Shown one piece after another: positions 1-8,601 of a stretch of 64,000 nt of DNA; positions within the stretch are counted from its first letter, which is position 1, and every line of letters begins with the position of its first letter. The DNA comes from Fen-1254 sp963778945. GTDB lineage: Bacteria > Bacteroidota > Ignavibacteria > UBA10030. Both the position numbers and the translations under genes were made by a program. The stretch covers positions 1 to 64,000 of the forward strand of contig CAVZWL010000001.1 of NCBI GenBank assembly GCA_963778945.1, read 5' to 3'. Under the pieces are notes generated by a model, which saw nothing but the letters and a program-made list of their open reading frames with translations, was not told the origin of the DNA and did no database searches.

Positions 1-1
1 A

Positions 2-274
2 GTAGTCGTCATACCTCTGATGGTTTCCAGCGGGCTCGTGTATATGTTTTATAGGTACCCGCAGCGATATGAAGTAATCAGTCTCAATATCGCCGGATTA
101 AAAGTGGTTGCAACTTTACATACGCTTGGAGCATACTTATTGGTATGTTTCTTCATTGCACATCTCTACCTTATTACGACCGGAACAACGATCACATCCA
201 ATTTAAAAGCGATGTTGACCGGTTATGAAGACCTGCCCGATGATAAATCGGAAAAGTCAAAAACTCTTTCATGA
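2..274 (+). CDS. Cytochrome b561-type membrane subunit, C-terminal end (partial)
   Basis: The reading frame is open to the left edge (the codons before the first Met at 20 read VVVIPL), so this is the C-terminus of a longer protein. The visible part has one strongly hydrophobic helix with two histidines 14 residues apart (LHTLG...IAHLY), the arrangement of a haem-binding helix in di-haem b-type cytochromes such as thiosulfate or formate reductase membrane subunits, followed by a short charged tail. The two genes directly downstream are sulfur-transport genes, which favours a role in thiosulfate or polysulfide respiration. That assignment is inference, because the catalytic subunits lie outside the window. 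Confidence 0.6.
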   Translation, partial: VVVIPLMVSSGLVYMFYRYPQRYEVISLNIAGLKVVATLHTLGAYLLVCFFIAHLYLITTGTTITSNLKAMLTGYEDLPDDKSEKSKTLS

Positions 275-284
275 CGGAGCAGCT

Positions 285-797
285 ATGAAAACAAAATATA
301 TGAATCCCTATCTTGCCGGTTTTTTTCTGGGACTTGTGCTGCTGGCAGCAATTTTTGTAACAGGCAGAGGACTTGGAGCAAGCGGCGCCATCAAAAGCAT
401 TGTCGTTGCAGCCGTTGATGGAGTTGCCCCAACACATGCTGAACAATCAGCATTTTATGGATCGTATGTCGGTGCAGGAAAAGATAATCCTCTAAAATCA
501 TGGCTTGTCTTTGAAGTAGCCGGTGTGCTTATCGGCGGATTTCTTTCCGGCTTAATTTCCGGAAGATTAAAATTCGTAAGCGAAGGCGGCCCGCGCATCG
601 GCACTCATTGGCGATGGCTCTTCGCAGCTATAGGCGGTGCTTTGTTTAGTATAGGCGCTCAGTTTGCTCGCGGCTGCACGAGCGGAGCGGCGCTTACAGG
701 CATGGCTGTGCTTTCTACGGCCGGCTTTATCACGATGATGGCAATCTTTGGCTCCGGCTATGTGATTGCGTATTTCTTCCGCAAGTTGTGGATATAG
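285..797 (+). CDS. YeeE/YedE-family sulfur transporter, first half
   Basis: Polytopic inner-membrane protein of 170 residues with about four hydrophobic segments. It carries the RGCTSG motif near Cys131; conserved cysteines of this family line the thiosulfate path in characterised YeeE proteins. The start at 285 follows GGAGC and is preferred to an in-frame ATG at 225, which would lie inside the upstream gene. The protein is about half the length of a full YeeE. The next gene supplies the other half, so the two probably assemble as a split transporter. The substrate (thiosulfate or another reduced sulfur compound) is inferred from the family and from the neighbouring cytochrome and rhodanese-like domain. 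Confidence 0.85.
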   Translation: MKTKYMNPYLAGFFLGLVLLAAIFVTGRGLGASGAIKSIVVAAVDGVAPTHAEQSAFYGSYVGAGKDNPLKSWLVFEVAGVLIGGFLSGLISGRLKFVSEGGPRIGTHWRWLFAAIGGALFSIGAQFARGCTSGAALTGMAVLSTAGFITMMAIFGSGYVIAYFFRKLWI

Positions 798-808
798 GAG
801 AAACGACC

Positions 809-2002
809 ATGGCACCATTTGTACCTGAACTTATTTCCGATCAATTAAATTTGATCGTTGCGCTGCTCATCGGCATTGCATTCGGTTTCGTGCTCGAACA
901 AGCGGGCTTTTCTTCGTCACGCCGGTTGGCAGGTGTTTTTTACGGCTACGATTTTACCGTTCTGCGTGTGTTTTTCACTGCGGCTGTAACAGCAATGAGC
1001 GGCATCTTGCTGCTTGCCTATTTCGGTTATCTCGATCTTCAATCTATCTATGTGAACCCGACATGGCTTATGCCGGCAATTGTCGGAGGCATCATCATGG
1101 GATTCGGATTTATCATCGGCGGTTATTGTCCGGGCACTTCGGTCTGCGCAGCAGCCATCGGCAAGGTAGACGCAATGTTCTTTGTCGGCGGCGGTCTTCT
1201 GGGCGTATTCGCATTTGGTGAACTCTATCCGCTGTATCATACATTTTACGAATCGACAGCCCTGGGAGCGATGAAGGTATTTGATTCACTTGGCATCTCT
1301 CAAGGACTTTTTGCATTCATTCTTATTGTGATTGCGGTCGGGGCATTTACCATTACAACATTGATCGAAAAAAGAGTCGATGCGTCTTCAGCGCCTTCGT
1401 TGGAATTCAAGCCATTGAAGCACAAAATTGCCGGTGTAAGCATTATGTTATTAGGCGTTGTTTTTGCGTTCTTGCCATCCCGACAAACACATTTGATAGA
1501 AAAAGTGAAGGATGCATCTTACATCGCATCACACAGTGTGAAGATGATGCTGCCGGATGAACTTGCATACCGCATAATGGATAAGGAAAACAGCACGCAA
1601 GTCGTAGATATGCGGCTGCCGGAACAATTTGCTGTTCTCGCACTGCCTGGTTCGGTCAATCTGCAGATGAAAGATTTATTTGGAAAGGAACTGACTCCTA
1701 TCATATCTGATCGACATGTAGTCAAAGTAGTCATTGGGCAAAATGAAGACGATAGCCGGACTGCGGCATTGCTCTTGCAAGAATTAGGATATGAAAATGT
1801 TGCCATGCTTCGAGGCGGATTGGATAATTTTCAGCATACGATCCTTGTTCCAAAAGATGAAAACACCGGAAGCCGATGGGATACAGATGTGAATACATTT
1901 CGAGCAAAAGCGTCTGCCGCAATTTCTAAAATGATTGCAGATACGAAAAATGCACAGCCGAAAGCTGCCAAGCCGCAAAAAAAGATTCAGGGCGGATGTT
2001 AA
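809..2002 (+). CDS. YeeE/YedE half-transporter fused to a Cys-less rhodanese domain
   Basis: 397 residues. The N-terminal ~210 residues are a second YeeE/YedE half with the family motif GGYCPGTSVC. A further hydrophobic segment (near IMLLGVVFAF) leads into a C-terminal rhodanese-like domain (VVDMRLPEQF ... LQELGYENV ... LRGGLDNF). In the loop where active rhodaneses carry the sulfur-accepting Cys, this protein reads VVIGQNEDDSRT: no Cys is present, so persulfide transfer by this domain is unlikely. The chain ends GGC. The ATG at 809 is preceded by GGAG at good spacing; an ATG at 788 overlaps the previous gene and has no comparable site. It forms an operon with the upstream half-transporter. 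Confidence 0.85.
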   Translation: MAPFVPELISDQLNLIVALLIGIAFGFVLEQAGFSSSRRLAGVFYGYDFTVLRVFFTAAVTAMSGILLLAYFGYLDLQSIYVNPTWLMPAIVGGIIMGFGFIIGGYCPGTSVCAAAIGKVDAMFFVGGGLLGVFAFGELYPLYHTFYESTALGAMKVFDSLGISQGLFAFILIVIAVGAFTITTLIEKRVDASSAPSLEFKPLKHKIAGVSIMLLGVVFAFLPSRQTHLIEKVKDASYIASHSVKMMLPDELAYRIMDKENSTQVVDMRLPEQFAVLALPGSVNLQMKDLFGKELTPIISDRHVVKVVIGQNEDDSRTAALLLQELGYENVAMLRGGLDNFQHTILVPKDENTGSRWDTDVNTFRAKASAAISKMIADTKNAQPKAAKPQKKIQGGC

Positions 2003-2139
2003 ATGTATAAGTACAAACGATGGTTATCGCTGAATAACCATTAAAAACCGCACTTCTTGGAATCATGCTGTGGATTGCAATTGCCTTGCGATATTCAACC
2101 CCCCAGAACATTTTAGGCAAAGGCAGCGTGAAAAAATAA

Positions 2140-2244
2140 TAAATGGCAAATAGTGAATAGTAAATGGTAAATAGTAAATGGTAAATAGTGAATGGTAAAT
2201 GGTTAATAGTAAATAGCAATTATCGATTGCCGATTGGCAATTGT
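2140..2244. repeat. Degenerate 7-bp tandem array (TAAATRG type)
   Basis: About fifteen heptamers in perfect 7-bp register: TAAATGG, CAAATAG, TGAATAG, TAAATGG, TAAATAG and so on, drifting to CGATTGC and CAATTGT at the right end. The register is kept without indels although most positions vary, with a purine-rich T-R-A-A-T-R-G core. It lies between the end of the rhodanese-fusion gene and a Pho box. Most of the otherwise gene-free stretch 2003-2339 is this array plus the promoter; 2003-2139 shows nothing recognisable. Confidence 0.85.
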
Positions 2245-2258
2245 TCTCCTCCTCCTCC

Positions 2259-2312
2259 TTAACAAATCCTTAACATTCTCTTCATCCCCCGCTAACGGCT
2301 CCTTGGTATATT
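2259..2312 (+). promoter_or_regulatory. Pho box (four 11-bp direct repeats) and -10
   Basis: Consecutive 11-mers TTAACAAATCC, TTAACATTCTC, TTCATCCCCCG and CTAACGGCTCC start at 2259, 2270, 2281 and 2292. A -10-like TATATT starts at 2307, 48 bp after the first repeat begins. The same layout and spacing occur at four other promoters in this window, two of which head pst operons. This supports a PhoB-type activator site replacing the -35. It drives the small ORF at 2340 and probably the three genes behind it. Confidence 0.8.
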
Positions 2313-2339
2313 ACACGCGTCATTATAAAGGAGACCGTG

Positions 2340-2489
2340 ATGAAAGATATACTGGCAGCTTCGTTCCTCTCAATTTGCGACGAACCGGAAGACATGAACG
2401 ATCAAATATCGAATAAAGAATTTTATTCGATTCTGCTGCTAACCTTCAGCGTGCTGTCGCTCTTCGGGATAATCGTGCGATTGTTCTAA
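2340..2489 (+). CDS. Small single-TM peptide, Pho-box driven (49 aa)
   Basis: 49 residues: a short N-terminus, an acidic stretch (CDEPEDMND), the motif SNKEF, then about 20 hydrophobic residues ending RLF. AAAGGAG lies 6-7 nt before the ATG. It shares the SN[GK]EF motif and exactly 26 residues from SN to the end with the peptides at 8181 and 14266. All three follow the same Pho-box architecture, so this is a real family rather than chance reading frames. It begins an operon with a glycosyltransferase 52 bp downstream. Function unknown; a small membrane regulator or subunit made in phosphate starvation is inference. Confidence 0.75.
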   Translation: MKDILAASFLSICDEPEDMNDQISNKEFYSILLLTFSVLSLFGIIVRLF

Positions 2490-2541
2490 GATTGATGCAG
2501 ATCCGCTAAGCGGTAAGCCAACAAGCCACAAGGGATTCTTT

Positions 2542-3690
2542 ATGCGTATTGCCTATTTTAATGCCAACATGAAAGTCGGTCAAGACGGCGTTACACGAGT
2601 TATTTATAAAATGATCGAAGGCGCCCTGGAACGCGGGCATGAAGCGATAGCGATTACGTCGACACTGCCTGCGGAAAAGGAGCGAATCATTCCGATGTAC
2701 GCCGTGCCGTCTGTCCCGCTCCCGATGCAAAAGGCATACCGCCTGGCAATGCCGGGTTATCAATCGTTTCAAAAAATCCTCACAGAATTTAAGCCGGATA
2801 TCCTTCACATCAACAGCCCATGCACGCTTGGCTTCGGCGCATTGAAATTTGCCAAACAATTTAACGTCCCGATTGCCGCGACTTATCATACACATTTCCC
2901 TACCTACCCTCGTTATTACAACCTTTCGAGTTTCGAAGAACTGACATGGCGCATATCGCGGAAACTCTATAATAATGTAGATACTACATTTGTCCCGGCG
3001 ATGCCAATCCTCGAAGAACTGAATCAGCACGGCATTCAGCATTTGCAGTATCTTCCCAACGGGGTGGATACGGGATTGTTTTCTCCGGAACGCCGCTCGG
3101 AGCAGTGGCGGCGTCGATTCGGCGCTGTCGATAAACCTATCGTCCTGTTCGTGAGCCGGTTAGTATGGGAAAAAGATTTGCGCGTGCTGGCCGATGCGTA
3201 CAAATTACTCCGTGCGCGGTGCGCCGATTTTCATATGGTAGTAGTCGGCGACGGACATGCACGCGCCGAATTTGAAGCGATGATGCCGGGGGCGCATTTT
3301 CTCGGTTATCAAAGCGGATTGACATTGGCGGAAAGTTTTGCGTCGGCGGATATTTTCATGTTTCCTTCGACTACAGAAACGTTCGGCCTTGTCACACTTG
3401 AAGCTATGGCTTCCGGGCTGGCTCCTGTTGCAGCAAAAACGGGAGGAGCCGTCGAAATTATTGAAGAAGGATGCTCTGGACTCTTCGCAGCTCCGTTGAA
3501 CGGAGAGGATCTCGCAAATAAAGTGCGCTGGCTCTTAGAGCATCCGAGCCAGAGGGTTTCCATCGCTGCGCAGGCGCATCGCCGGGCGCAGATGTACCGC
3601 TGGGAATCTATTCTGGCGCGATTATTTGAAAGTTATACACGGATAAAAGAAATTCATCACGAACGAACTCGTTTGCTGAAAGCAGCTTGA
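2542..3690 (+). CDS. GT4-family glycosyltransferase (probable lipid glycosyltransferase)
   Basis: 382-residue GT-B enzyme. The N-terminal acceptor domain has HINSP and TYHTHFP. The C-terminal nucleotide-sugar domain has NGVDTGLFSP, LFVSRLVWEKD and the EX7E signature (TETFGLVTLEAMASG). The closest named groups by motif are the GDP-mannose or UDP-sugar dependent transferases that act on diacylglycerol or phosphatidylinositol (MgtA/SqdX-like). AAGGGA precedes the ATG. It follows a Pho box and small peptide and is followed at 6 bp by a phosphoesterase and then a HAD phosphatase. Known phosphate-starvation lipid remodelling couples phospholipid cleavage with a GT4 enzyme, so glycolipid synthesis is the likely job; sugar and acceptor cannot be read from sequence. 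Confidence 0.8.
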   Translation: MRIAYFNANMKVGQDGVTRVIYKMIEGALERGHEAIAITSTLPAEKERIIPMYAVPSVPLPMQKAYRLAMPGYQSFQKILTEFKPDILHINSPCTLGFGALKFAKQFNVPIAATYHTHFPTYPRYYNLSSFEELTWRISRKLYNNVDTTFVPAMPILEELNQHGIQHLQYLPNGVDTGLFSPERRSEQWRRRFGAVDKPIVLFVSRLVWEKDLRVLADAYKLLRARCADFHMVVVGDGHARAEFEAMMPGAHFLGYQSGLTLAESFASADIFMFPSTTETFGLVTLEAMASGLAPVAAKTGGAVEIIEEGCSGLFAAPLNGEDLANKVRWLLEHPSQRVSIAAQAHRRAQMYRWESILARLFESYTRIKEIHHERTRLLKAA

Positions 3691-3696
3691 GGCCGT

Positions 3697-4656
3697 ATGT
3701 TTCGCATCGCTCATGTATCCGATCCGCATATCAGCCGGCAGTATTATCGTGAGCATATCAAGTCGTTGAAAATGCTCCTGAGGTCTATTGTCGATATGGG
3801 AATCGATCATATCGTGATCAGCGGCGATATTGTCAGCACAGCTCATGAGGACGATTATTATCTCGCGCGGGAAATATTTTCCAAACTCGGCCTGCTCAAT
3901 GCAGCGCGGTTAACAGTGATTCCCGGCAATCACGATATCTTTGGAGGGCCGCACCGTGCGGTCGATGTCCTTAGTTTTCCGCAGCATATTCGCGGCGTGG
4001 ATTATGTCCGCAATAAAACAATGTTTATCCAGGCTTTTACAGAAACATTTCACGGTGTCCGCCGGCTTGCCGGGCGCGCGCTTTTTCCGTTCGTCAAAGA
4101 GATCGGTCCTTTCAGGCTTATCGGTTTGAATTCTGTTCCGCCCTGGTCGTTCCGCTACAATCCTCTGGGGACGAACGGGTTCGTCAGCGATGAACAATTC
4201 TCTGCGCTTGAATCGATTGTGCCGGAACTTCAGGGAGATGAATTTGTCAATACAATCATTTGTCATCATCATTTTAACGATTTGATCAAGGAAGAAGATG
4301 TTCCGTCGAACAATTTTTGGAAGAAGGTCGAATCCAAAACCATGCGCATGAAAAAAAGAAGGAAACTTCTCCGGCTCTTCAACGAAATGAATACGCGCTA
4401 TGTTCTCCACGGACACATCCATAGGAATGAATTGTACGAGCGGAACGGGATACTCTTTGCCAACGGCGCAGGAGCCGTATGCGACGATCCGGTGCGCTTC
4501 TTGAAGTACAATGTTCTTGAACACGATGACGGTTTTGCTTCTATACGCATCTGTCAATTGCCGATCGTGTATCAGGAATCGATGGTTTCAATGGCGCTCC
4601 ATCGCAACCGAAAACCGCTTCATATTTCCGTGCCGGCCATGAGTGGAGTCGAATAA
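3697..4656 (+). CDS. Calcineurin-like metallophosphoesterase
   Basis: 319 residues, no signal peptide, cytoplasmic or peripheral. All metal-binding blocks of the family are intact and in order: VSDPHIS (D, H), SGDIVS (D), PGNHD (N, H), ICHHHF (H), and HGHIHRN (H, H). By motif it resembles the CpdA/Icc (COG1409) branch more than LpxH-type PlcP. The context (Pho box, GT4 upstream, HAD phosphatase overlapping downstream) suggests it releases phosphate from a phospholipid head group or a related phosphodiester to feed glycolipid synthesis. The substrate is inference. The stop codon overlaps the next start by one base (TAATG), indicating translational coupling. Confidence 0.85.
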   Translation: MFRIAHVSDPHISRQYYREHIKSLKMLLRSIVDMGIDHIVISGDIVSTAHEDDYYLAREIFSKLGLLNAARLTVIPGNHDIFGGPHRAVDVLSFPQHIRGVDYVRNKTMFIQAFTETFHGVRRLAGRALFPFVKEIGPFRLIGLNSVPPWSFRYNPLGTNGFVSDEQFSALESIVPELQGDEFVNTIICHHHFNDLIKEEDVPSNNFWKKVESKTMRMKKRRKLLRLFNEMNTRYVLHGHIHRNELYERNGILFANGAGAVCDDPVRFLKYNVLEHDDGFASIRICQLPIVYQESMVSMALHRNRKPLHISVPAMSGVE

Positions 4657-5459
4657 TGATAGTACCTAAACATTTACTGGAAGATATCGGACATCTTCAG
4701 GAACGGTTCGAATCCGTGCCTGCAAACGATTATCACAAGATTGCGGTCTTCGATCTCGACAACACATTAATTCAAGGGGATATCGGAGATGCAGTCTATG
4801 CTTCGCTTCTCAGGGACAGCATGGTCCCAGCTCACGCATGGGAAGAATACATGCTTCTGGCAGAACGAGATCCTCAGAAGGCATATGAAGAAGCCGCCAT
4901 GGCTCTGGAGGGACTCTCCATACAGCATGTTATAGCGCGGACTCGAAAAATTATGCAGTCGGAAGACTCATATATTACGCTCTCTGACTGCTATGTGCCA
5001 ATTCCCGCGCCGAATCCCGCCATGAAAGAACTTGTACGTATCCTGCGTGCGGTTGGGTTTATCATTTATGTTATTTCAGCAAGCAATGATACGTCGGCAA
5101 AAGTCGCCGCTTCCGAATGGTTCAATATACCGGTCGGCAACATATTCGGGATTCGTTCTGCGGTTCATCGGGAAAAAATCACTCGGAATCTGCTCACGCC
5201 CTTGCCCGTGGGCGAAGGGAAAGTTTCTCTTTACAGGAAGAATGTAGGCGGAGAAATGCCGCTCATCATTGCTACGGATAATGCGATGGATTTGCCATTG
5301 CTGCAAATGTGCGATCCGTACGGCATAGCAATTCTTGCCGGAGAAGACGAACAGTTTTATCACCAGGCGCGCGCCATGCTTCCGTTATCGACACGGCTGC
5401 ATGTTGTTCCTTCATCGCGTTCTATGGAACAAGATTTTCAACGTAAAGCAGCGGGCTAG
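4656..5459 (+). CDS. HAD-superfamily phosphatase (PSP-like)
   Basis: 267 residues. Motif I is FDLDNTLIQGD (nucleophile and acid Asp), motif II ISASND, and the motif IV acidic pair lies in ATDNAMDLPLL. A helical cap of roughly 90 residues sits between motifs I and II, as in phosphoserine phosphatase-like HAD-IB enzymes. Its start overlaps the stop of the phosphoesterase. As the last gene of the Pho-box operon it probably hydrolyses a phosphomonoester made in the same pathway, for example a phosphorylated lipid or head group. The actual substrate cannot be told. Confidence 0.8.
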   Translation: MIVPKHLLEDIGHLQERFESVPANDYHKIAVFDLDNTLIQGDIGDAVYASLLRDSMVPAHAWEEYMLLAERDPQKAYEEAAMALEGLSIQHVIARTRKIMQSEDSYITLSDCYVPIPAPNPAMKELVRILRAVGFIIYVISASNDTSAKVAASEWFNIPVGNIFGIRSAVHREKITRNLLTPLPVGEGKVSLYRKNVGGEMPLIIATDNAMDLPLLQMCDPYGIAILAGEDEQFYHQARAMLPLSTRLHVVPSSRSMEQDFQRKAAG

Positions 5460-5487
5460 CTGCATCTGCTGATTTTCGAATTTCTCT

Positions 5488-5576
5488 CTGTAGCCGCGAC
5501 CGCTGGTCGCGGGTGTTCCCGACGTCACCCGCCTGAATGACTGATCATCAGTCAGGCAGGCCGCCGTCGGCTACAG
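5488..5576. repeat. Nested palindromic intergenic element
   Basis: The outer arms CTGTAGCCG and CGGCTACAG are inverted and about 70 bp apart. Inside are the hairpin CGCGACCGCTGGTCGCG and a second one built on GACTGAT-C-ATCAGTC. It is more GC-rich than its surroundings and sits between convergent genes (HAD phosphatase and the glycosidase). It may work as a bidirectional terminator, but the nested structure also fits a REP/MITE-like mobile palindrome. No second copy was found in this window. Confidence 0.65.
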
Positions 5577-5620
5577 GAGTTCACAGAGGCCTTCTTTCAT
5601 CACTTCACTCAACGATATAT

Positions 5621-8003
5621 TTACAACTCGATCTTCAGCGTAAAGTAGCCGGAGCGGCAGCGGGCTGTTGAGTTTTTCCCTTCCAGCCGCACATCCAAAA
5701 GCCGGTCGACGACCGAGGAAGTGATCCGCTGTGCAGCAAATGGAAAATGAAGGACAATTTCTTTCTGTGCTTCAGGAGCGTTGAGTGTGCACCATACAGA
5801 TTTGTATGTTCATATTCAACACGCACATCGATCGGGCCGATTGTGGAAACCAGAGCGTGAAGATCGAGCGGAAGGCCGGAGTCCAGAATGAATCCGTGCA
5901 CCATTCAAAAAGATGTATGCTTGCTGCATCTTCATGAATAATAACGTCAAGCAGAAAGAGAACGATTTCAGCGGCTGCCCAGCCGTGATGTCCGTCTCCC
6001 ATGGATCCGCCGCCGGTTTTCGGATGGATTGCTTCCGGAAGAGAATAGGGCGGAGTGCACCGGCGAAATACTGTTCCGGCTATTTCCCACGCACGCCGAA
6101 TTTCTCCCAGCAGCAGATAACTGTGAGCAATATGCAGAGTGAGATAGGGATTATATCCGGAATGAATAAGAGGGTGATAGTATCCATCTTCGTCCACGAA
6201 GCGCGCATCGAATGCTTTGAGTGTGTTTGCAAATTGCCGTTCGGCAAGCGTGTGTATCTGCAGCGGGTAAATTCCGGCAAGAGAACCGATGGCCCCTTCA
6301 TCGAACGGACGAAAAGGGGATGTCGGAATGACTTCAGAGTCCAAACGTTCTGCTGCTTTTTGGAGTGAACGTCTCATGTCGCTTTCAAAGAGCGATGCCT
6401 GGCTGCTGAAGAATTCTTTATCTTTTTCTTTTCCTGAATGCTGTGCAAGATTTGCCGCCGCGCGCAATCCCGAAAGAGACCAGAATGAATCCCAGTAATA
6501 CTGATCGGTCGTGCCGAAATGCTCGGCGCTTAAACTTTTCGGCATCAAACCGCGATGCGTCGAAAGGGAATCGATGCTCTCCATTCGTTTCTTTATAATC
6601 CAATGCGCAGCTTTGCGAATAACAGGATAAAGATTTTTAAGCCAGAGCGGAGAGGGGGAAAGTTCAAAATGCTTTTCGATAAGCCACAGCGCTTCGCCGT
6701 TCGAGTCCCATTCTCCGTCCGGTCCCTTGAAAAATCCATCGCCGGTCATTCGTTCCGCAAATGTATTGATGGATTGTCGCACACGTTTATGATATCCAAG
6801 CCGGTCAAGGGCATGCAGCATCGGTGCGGCGTCGCGAAACCAGAAATGATGATAGAGATAGGGGCCGGGTGAAACGAAATTCTTGTCGTGCAGTTGGAGA
6901 AGGGTCAATGAGTTTGCCTCGAGGATTTCCTGCAGATTTGCATTTGGCAGGAGAATCCGAGCGCCGATGGAACGTTCCTGCATCCATGTGCGCCGATGCT
7001 GCACCAGACGATTGTCGTACGAAACGCGCCATGAAAGCTTATCCCCGCTGAGTTTTAAATTCCTGTCCGTTTCCAGAGCAGTGCTGTAGGAAACCGAAAA
7101 AGTCTCCGCGGGTGCTGCTGTAAAAGCGAATCCTGCAAATCCGTTCGCAAGTCCCGTTCTGCATTTTACTTCCCGCTTCGAGGGTACCGGAATTGAAGAA
7201 GTTTCTGCAATGGATCGTATGAGTTTTGATGAATCCCCTTCTTCAGCATTGGAACAATGCTGTAAATCCGCTTCCTTTGAAAAAACAATTCCGATCGAAC
7301 CGTTTACATAACAATGCCGAAGTGTGCGGAACTCTATCGAGCGGACAGACGCAACACCTTCCGGATTGAACGGGCGCACGGCGATAAAAAGCCATCCTTG
7401 CTGAGACGCTGTACCGGTATTGCGAATAGAAGTCTTATTAAAAACCACATCGAGATCGCTCCGCGTTGTGCCGGTGAACGATTCAATTTCAAGAATCAGA
7501 TCGCTGAACTTTAGAGTTGTGATAATACGCGGCGCTTCCCGGTCGTATTCCTGCCGGATATTCTGTGACATTGAAGGAAACAGGTTTCCATCCTTCGTCG
7601 CAATCCAGACATCCACCGACCACTCTCGCGGGAGAGGTGTGAGCATGCCGCAGGGGTCGACGATCGCTTCATGAAAACCGTGCGGACTTCCGATCATAGT
7701 CCAGTTGCGGTGCGTCATATTGATCATGAGCGGATTCTGCGATCGGTTGATAAAGGAATCGCTTTTCGGATCCAGTTGTTTGTGCACCCAATGCGGATAG
7801 AGCCAATCCCGTTTCATTTGCAGGATTGCAAAATTTAAAAGTCCGCGCGTGATCATCGGTGCGCTGAGTTGAAAAAGATCCCTGGGAAATCCTTTTCCAT
7901 CGACATCACTGAGAGCGCTTGCGATTTGAAAGTGCCGAATAGCCTCTTCAGGCACACGAAGCTGCCGCAATGTTTGTTCCAGGATGTAGGGGATAATGCT
8001 CAT
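5621..8003 (-). CDS. Six-hairpin (GH15/MGH1-like) glycosidase, frameshifted at the C-terminus
   Basis: Cytoplasmic protein without signal peptide. An N-terminal beta-rich region of about 330 residues precedes an (alpha/alpha)6 barrel with motifs found in glucoamylase and amylo-1,6-glucosidase relatives: HFWFRDAAP, DGEWDSNGEALW, YYWDSFWS and GDGHHGWAAAE. The uninterrupted frame runs to 5772. The natural C-terminus continues in a second frame from about 5905 (MVHGFILDSGLPL) and a third from about 5810 (LNAPEAQKEIVLHFPF), ending at the TAA at 5621, so two one-base indels are needed. It is divergent from a Pho-box promoter and its first ~65 codons are duplicated at 13887-14091. Substrate probably an alpha-glucan or trehalose-like sugar; uncertain. 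Confidence 0.75.
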
Positions 8004-8087
8004 GGGAACATGTTGAATTTATGCATAGAATAAAATATAAATTCGTTTTTGTCCGAGAACAAGCCGTTCCTGCGCCTTCGAACGATC

Positions 8088-8141
8088 TTAACAATTTCTT
8101 AATATAGGGTTCATTCCGCGGTAACGATCAATCGATATATT
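8088..8141 (+). promoter_or_regulatory. Pho box and -10, copy 2
   Basis: Repeats TTAACAATTTC, TTAATATAGGG, TTCATTCCGCG and GTAACGATCAA start at 8088, 8099, 8110 and 8121. A -10-like TATATT starts at 8136, again 48 bp from the first base. The site faces the small ORF at 8181. It lies inside a segment duplicated at 14176, where repeats and -10 are conserved although flanking bases have changed. Confidence 0.8.
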
Positions 8142-8180
8142 TATTTCCTTAACGAAACGATGACGGGAAGGTGAAGAGGC

Positions 8181-8351
8181 ATGAAGATGAAAACTGAAAA
8201 ATTTTTCTTTCGGCTTCTTAAAAATAATATTCCGCAAGCAGATAGTGATGAATCGGAAGAAAGATCAATGTCGAACGGCGAATTTATTGCTGCGATTCTT
8301 ATCGTTTCAGTAGTTGTATGCGGGGCTGTCGCTGTTTTTCGCCTATGGTAG
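8181..8351 (+). CDS. Small single-TM peptide, Pho-box driven (56 aa)
   Basis: 56 residues: a basic/aromatic start (MKMKTEKFFFRLLKNN), an acidic linker (ADSDESEER), the motif SNGEF, and a hydrophobic helix ending AVFRLW. It is about 80% identical to the peptide at 14266 and shares SN[GK]EF plus 26-residue spacing with that at 2340. GGGAAGG lies about 10 nt upstream. A Met at residue 3 is an alternative start. It appears to be the only gene on its transcript, since the next genes lie on the other strand. Function unknown; predicted inner-membrane peptide. Confidence 0.7.
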   Translation: MKMKTEKFFFRLLKNNIPQADSDESEERSMSNGEFIAAILIVSVVVCGAVAVFRLW

Positions 8352-8601
8352 TGCTGCACCAGATTCGGACGTGAGAGTCTTCTTCTTTGTCACAACGATA
8401 TCTCCTTATCCTGTATGACCAGACAACCAACGAATAAAGTGTCGAAAGCTCATCTGCCTCGTGGGTGACACAACCTCTTTAACAAAGACAAGGCAAGGAA
8501 CATCCAGAGTGTTAGAAAACGATCAATGGATAAAAATCGTTTTACAGCATATTGCATATTTTGTTCTCATCTATTTTTAAATACTGATTTTCTGAAATTG
8601 A
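8352..8601. other. Intergenic gap between small ORF and phoU
   Basis: 250 bp between the convergent ends of the small peptide gene and phoU. I see no reading frame, long hairpin or repeat that I would call a feature, only a weak complementarity between CTTTGTCAC and GTGACAC. Confidence 0.5.

Noticed and set aside
2140..2244. CRISPR array
   Set aside because: The unit is 7 bp and contiguous, without spacers or cas genes; it is a phased tandem repeat.
3697..4656. Calling the phosphoesterase PlcP
   Set aside because: Metal-binding motifs fit, but the overall pattern is closer to CpdA/Icc-type proteins; only the context suggests a phospholipase role.
4705..4725. GGTTCGAATCC, like a tRNA T-arm
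   Set aside because: It lies in frame inside the HAD phosphatase gene, and no acceptor, D or anticodon stems surround it.
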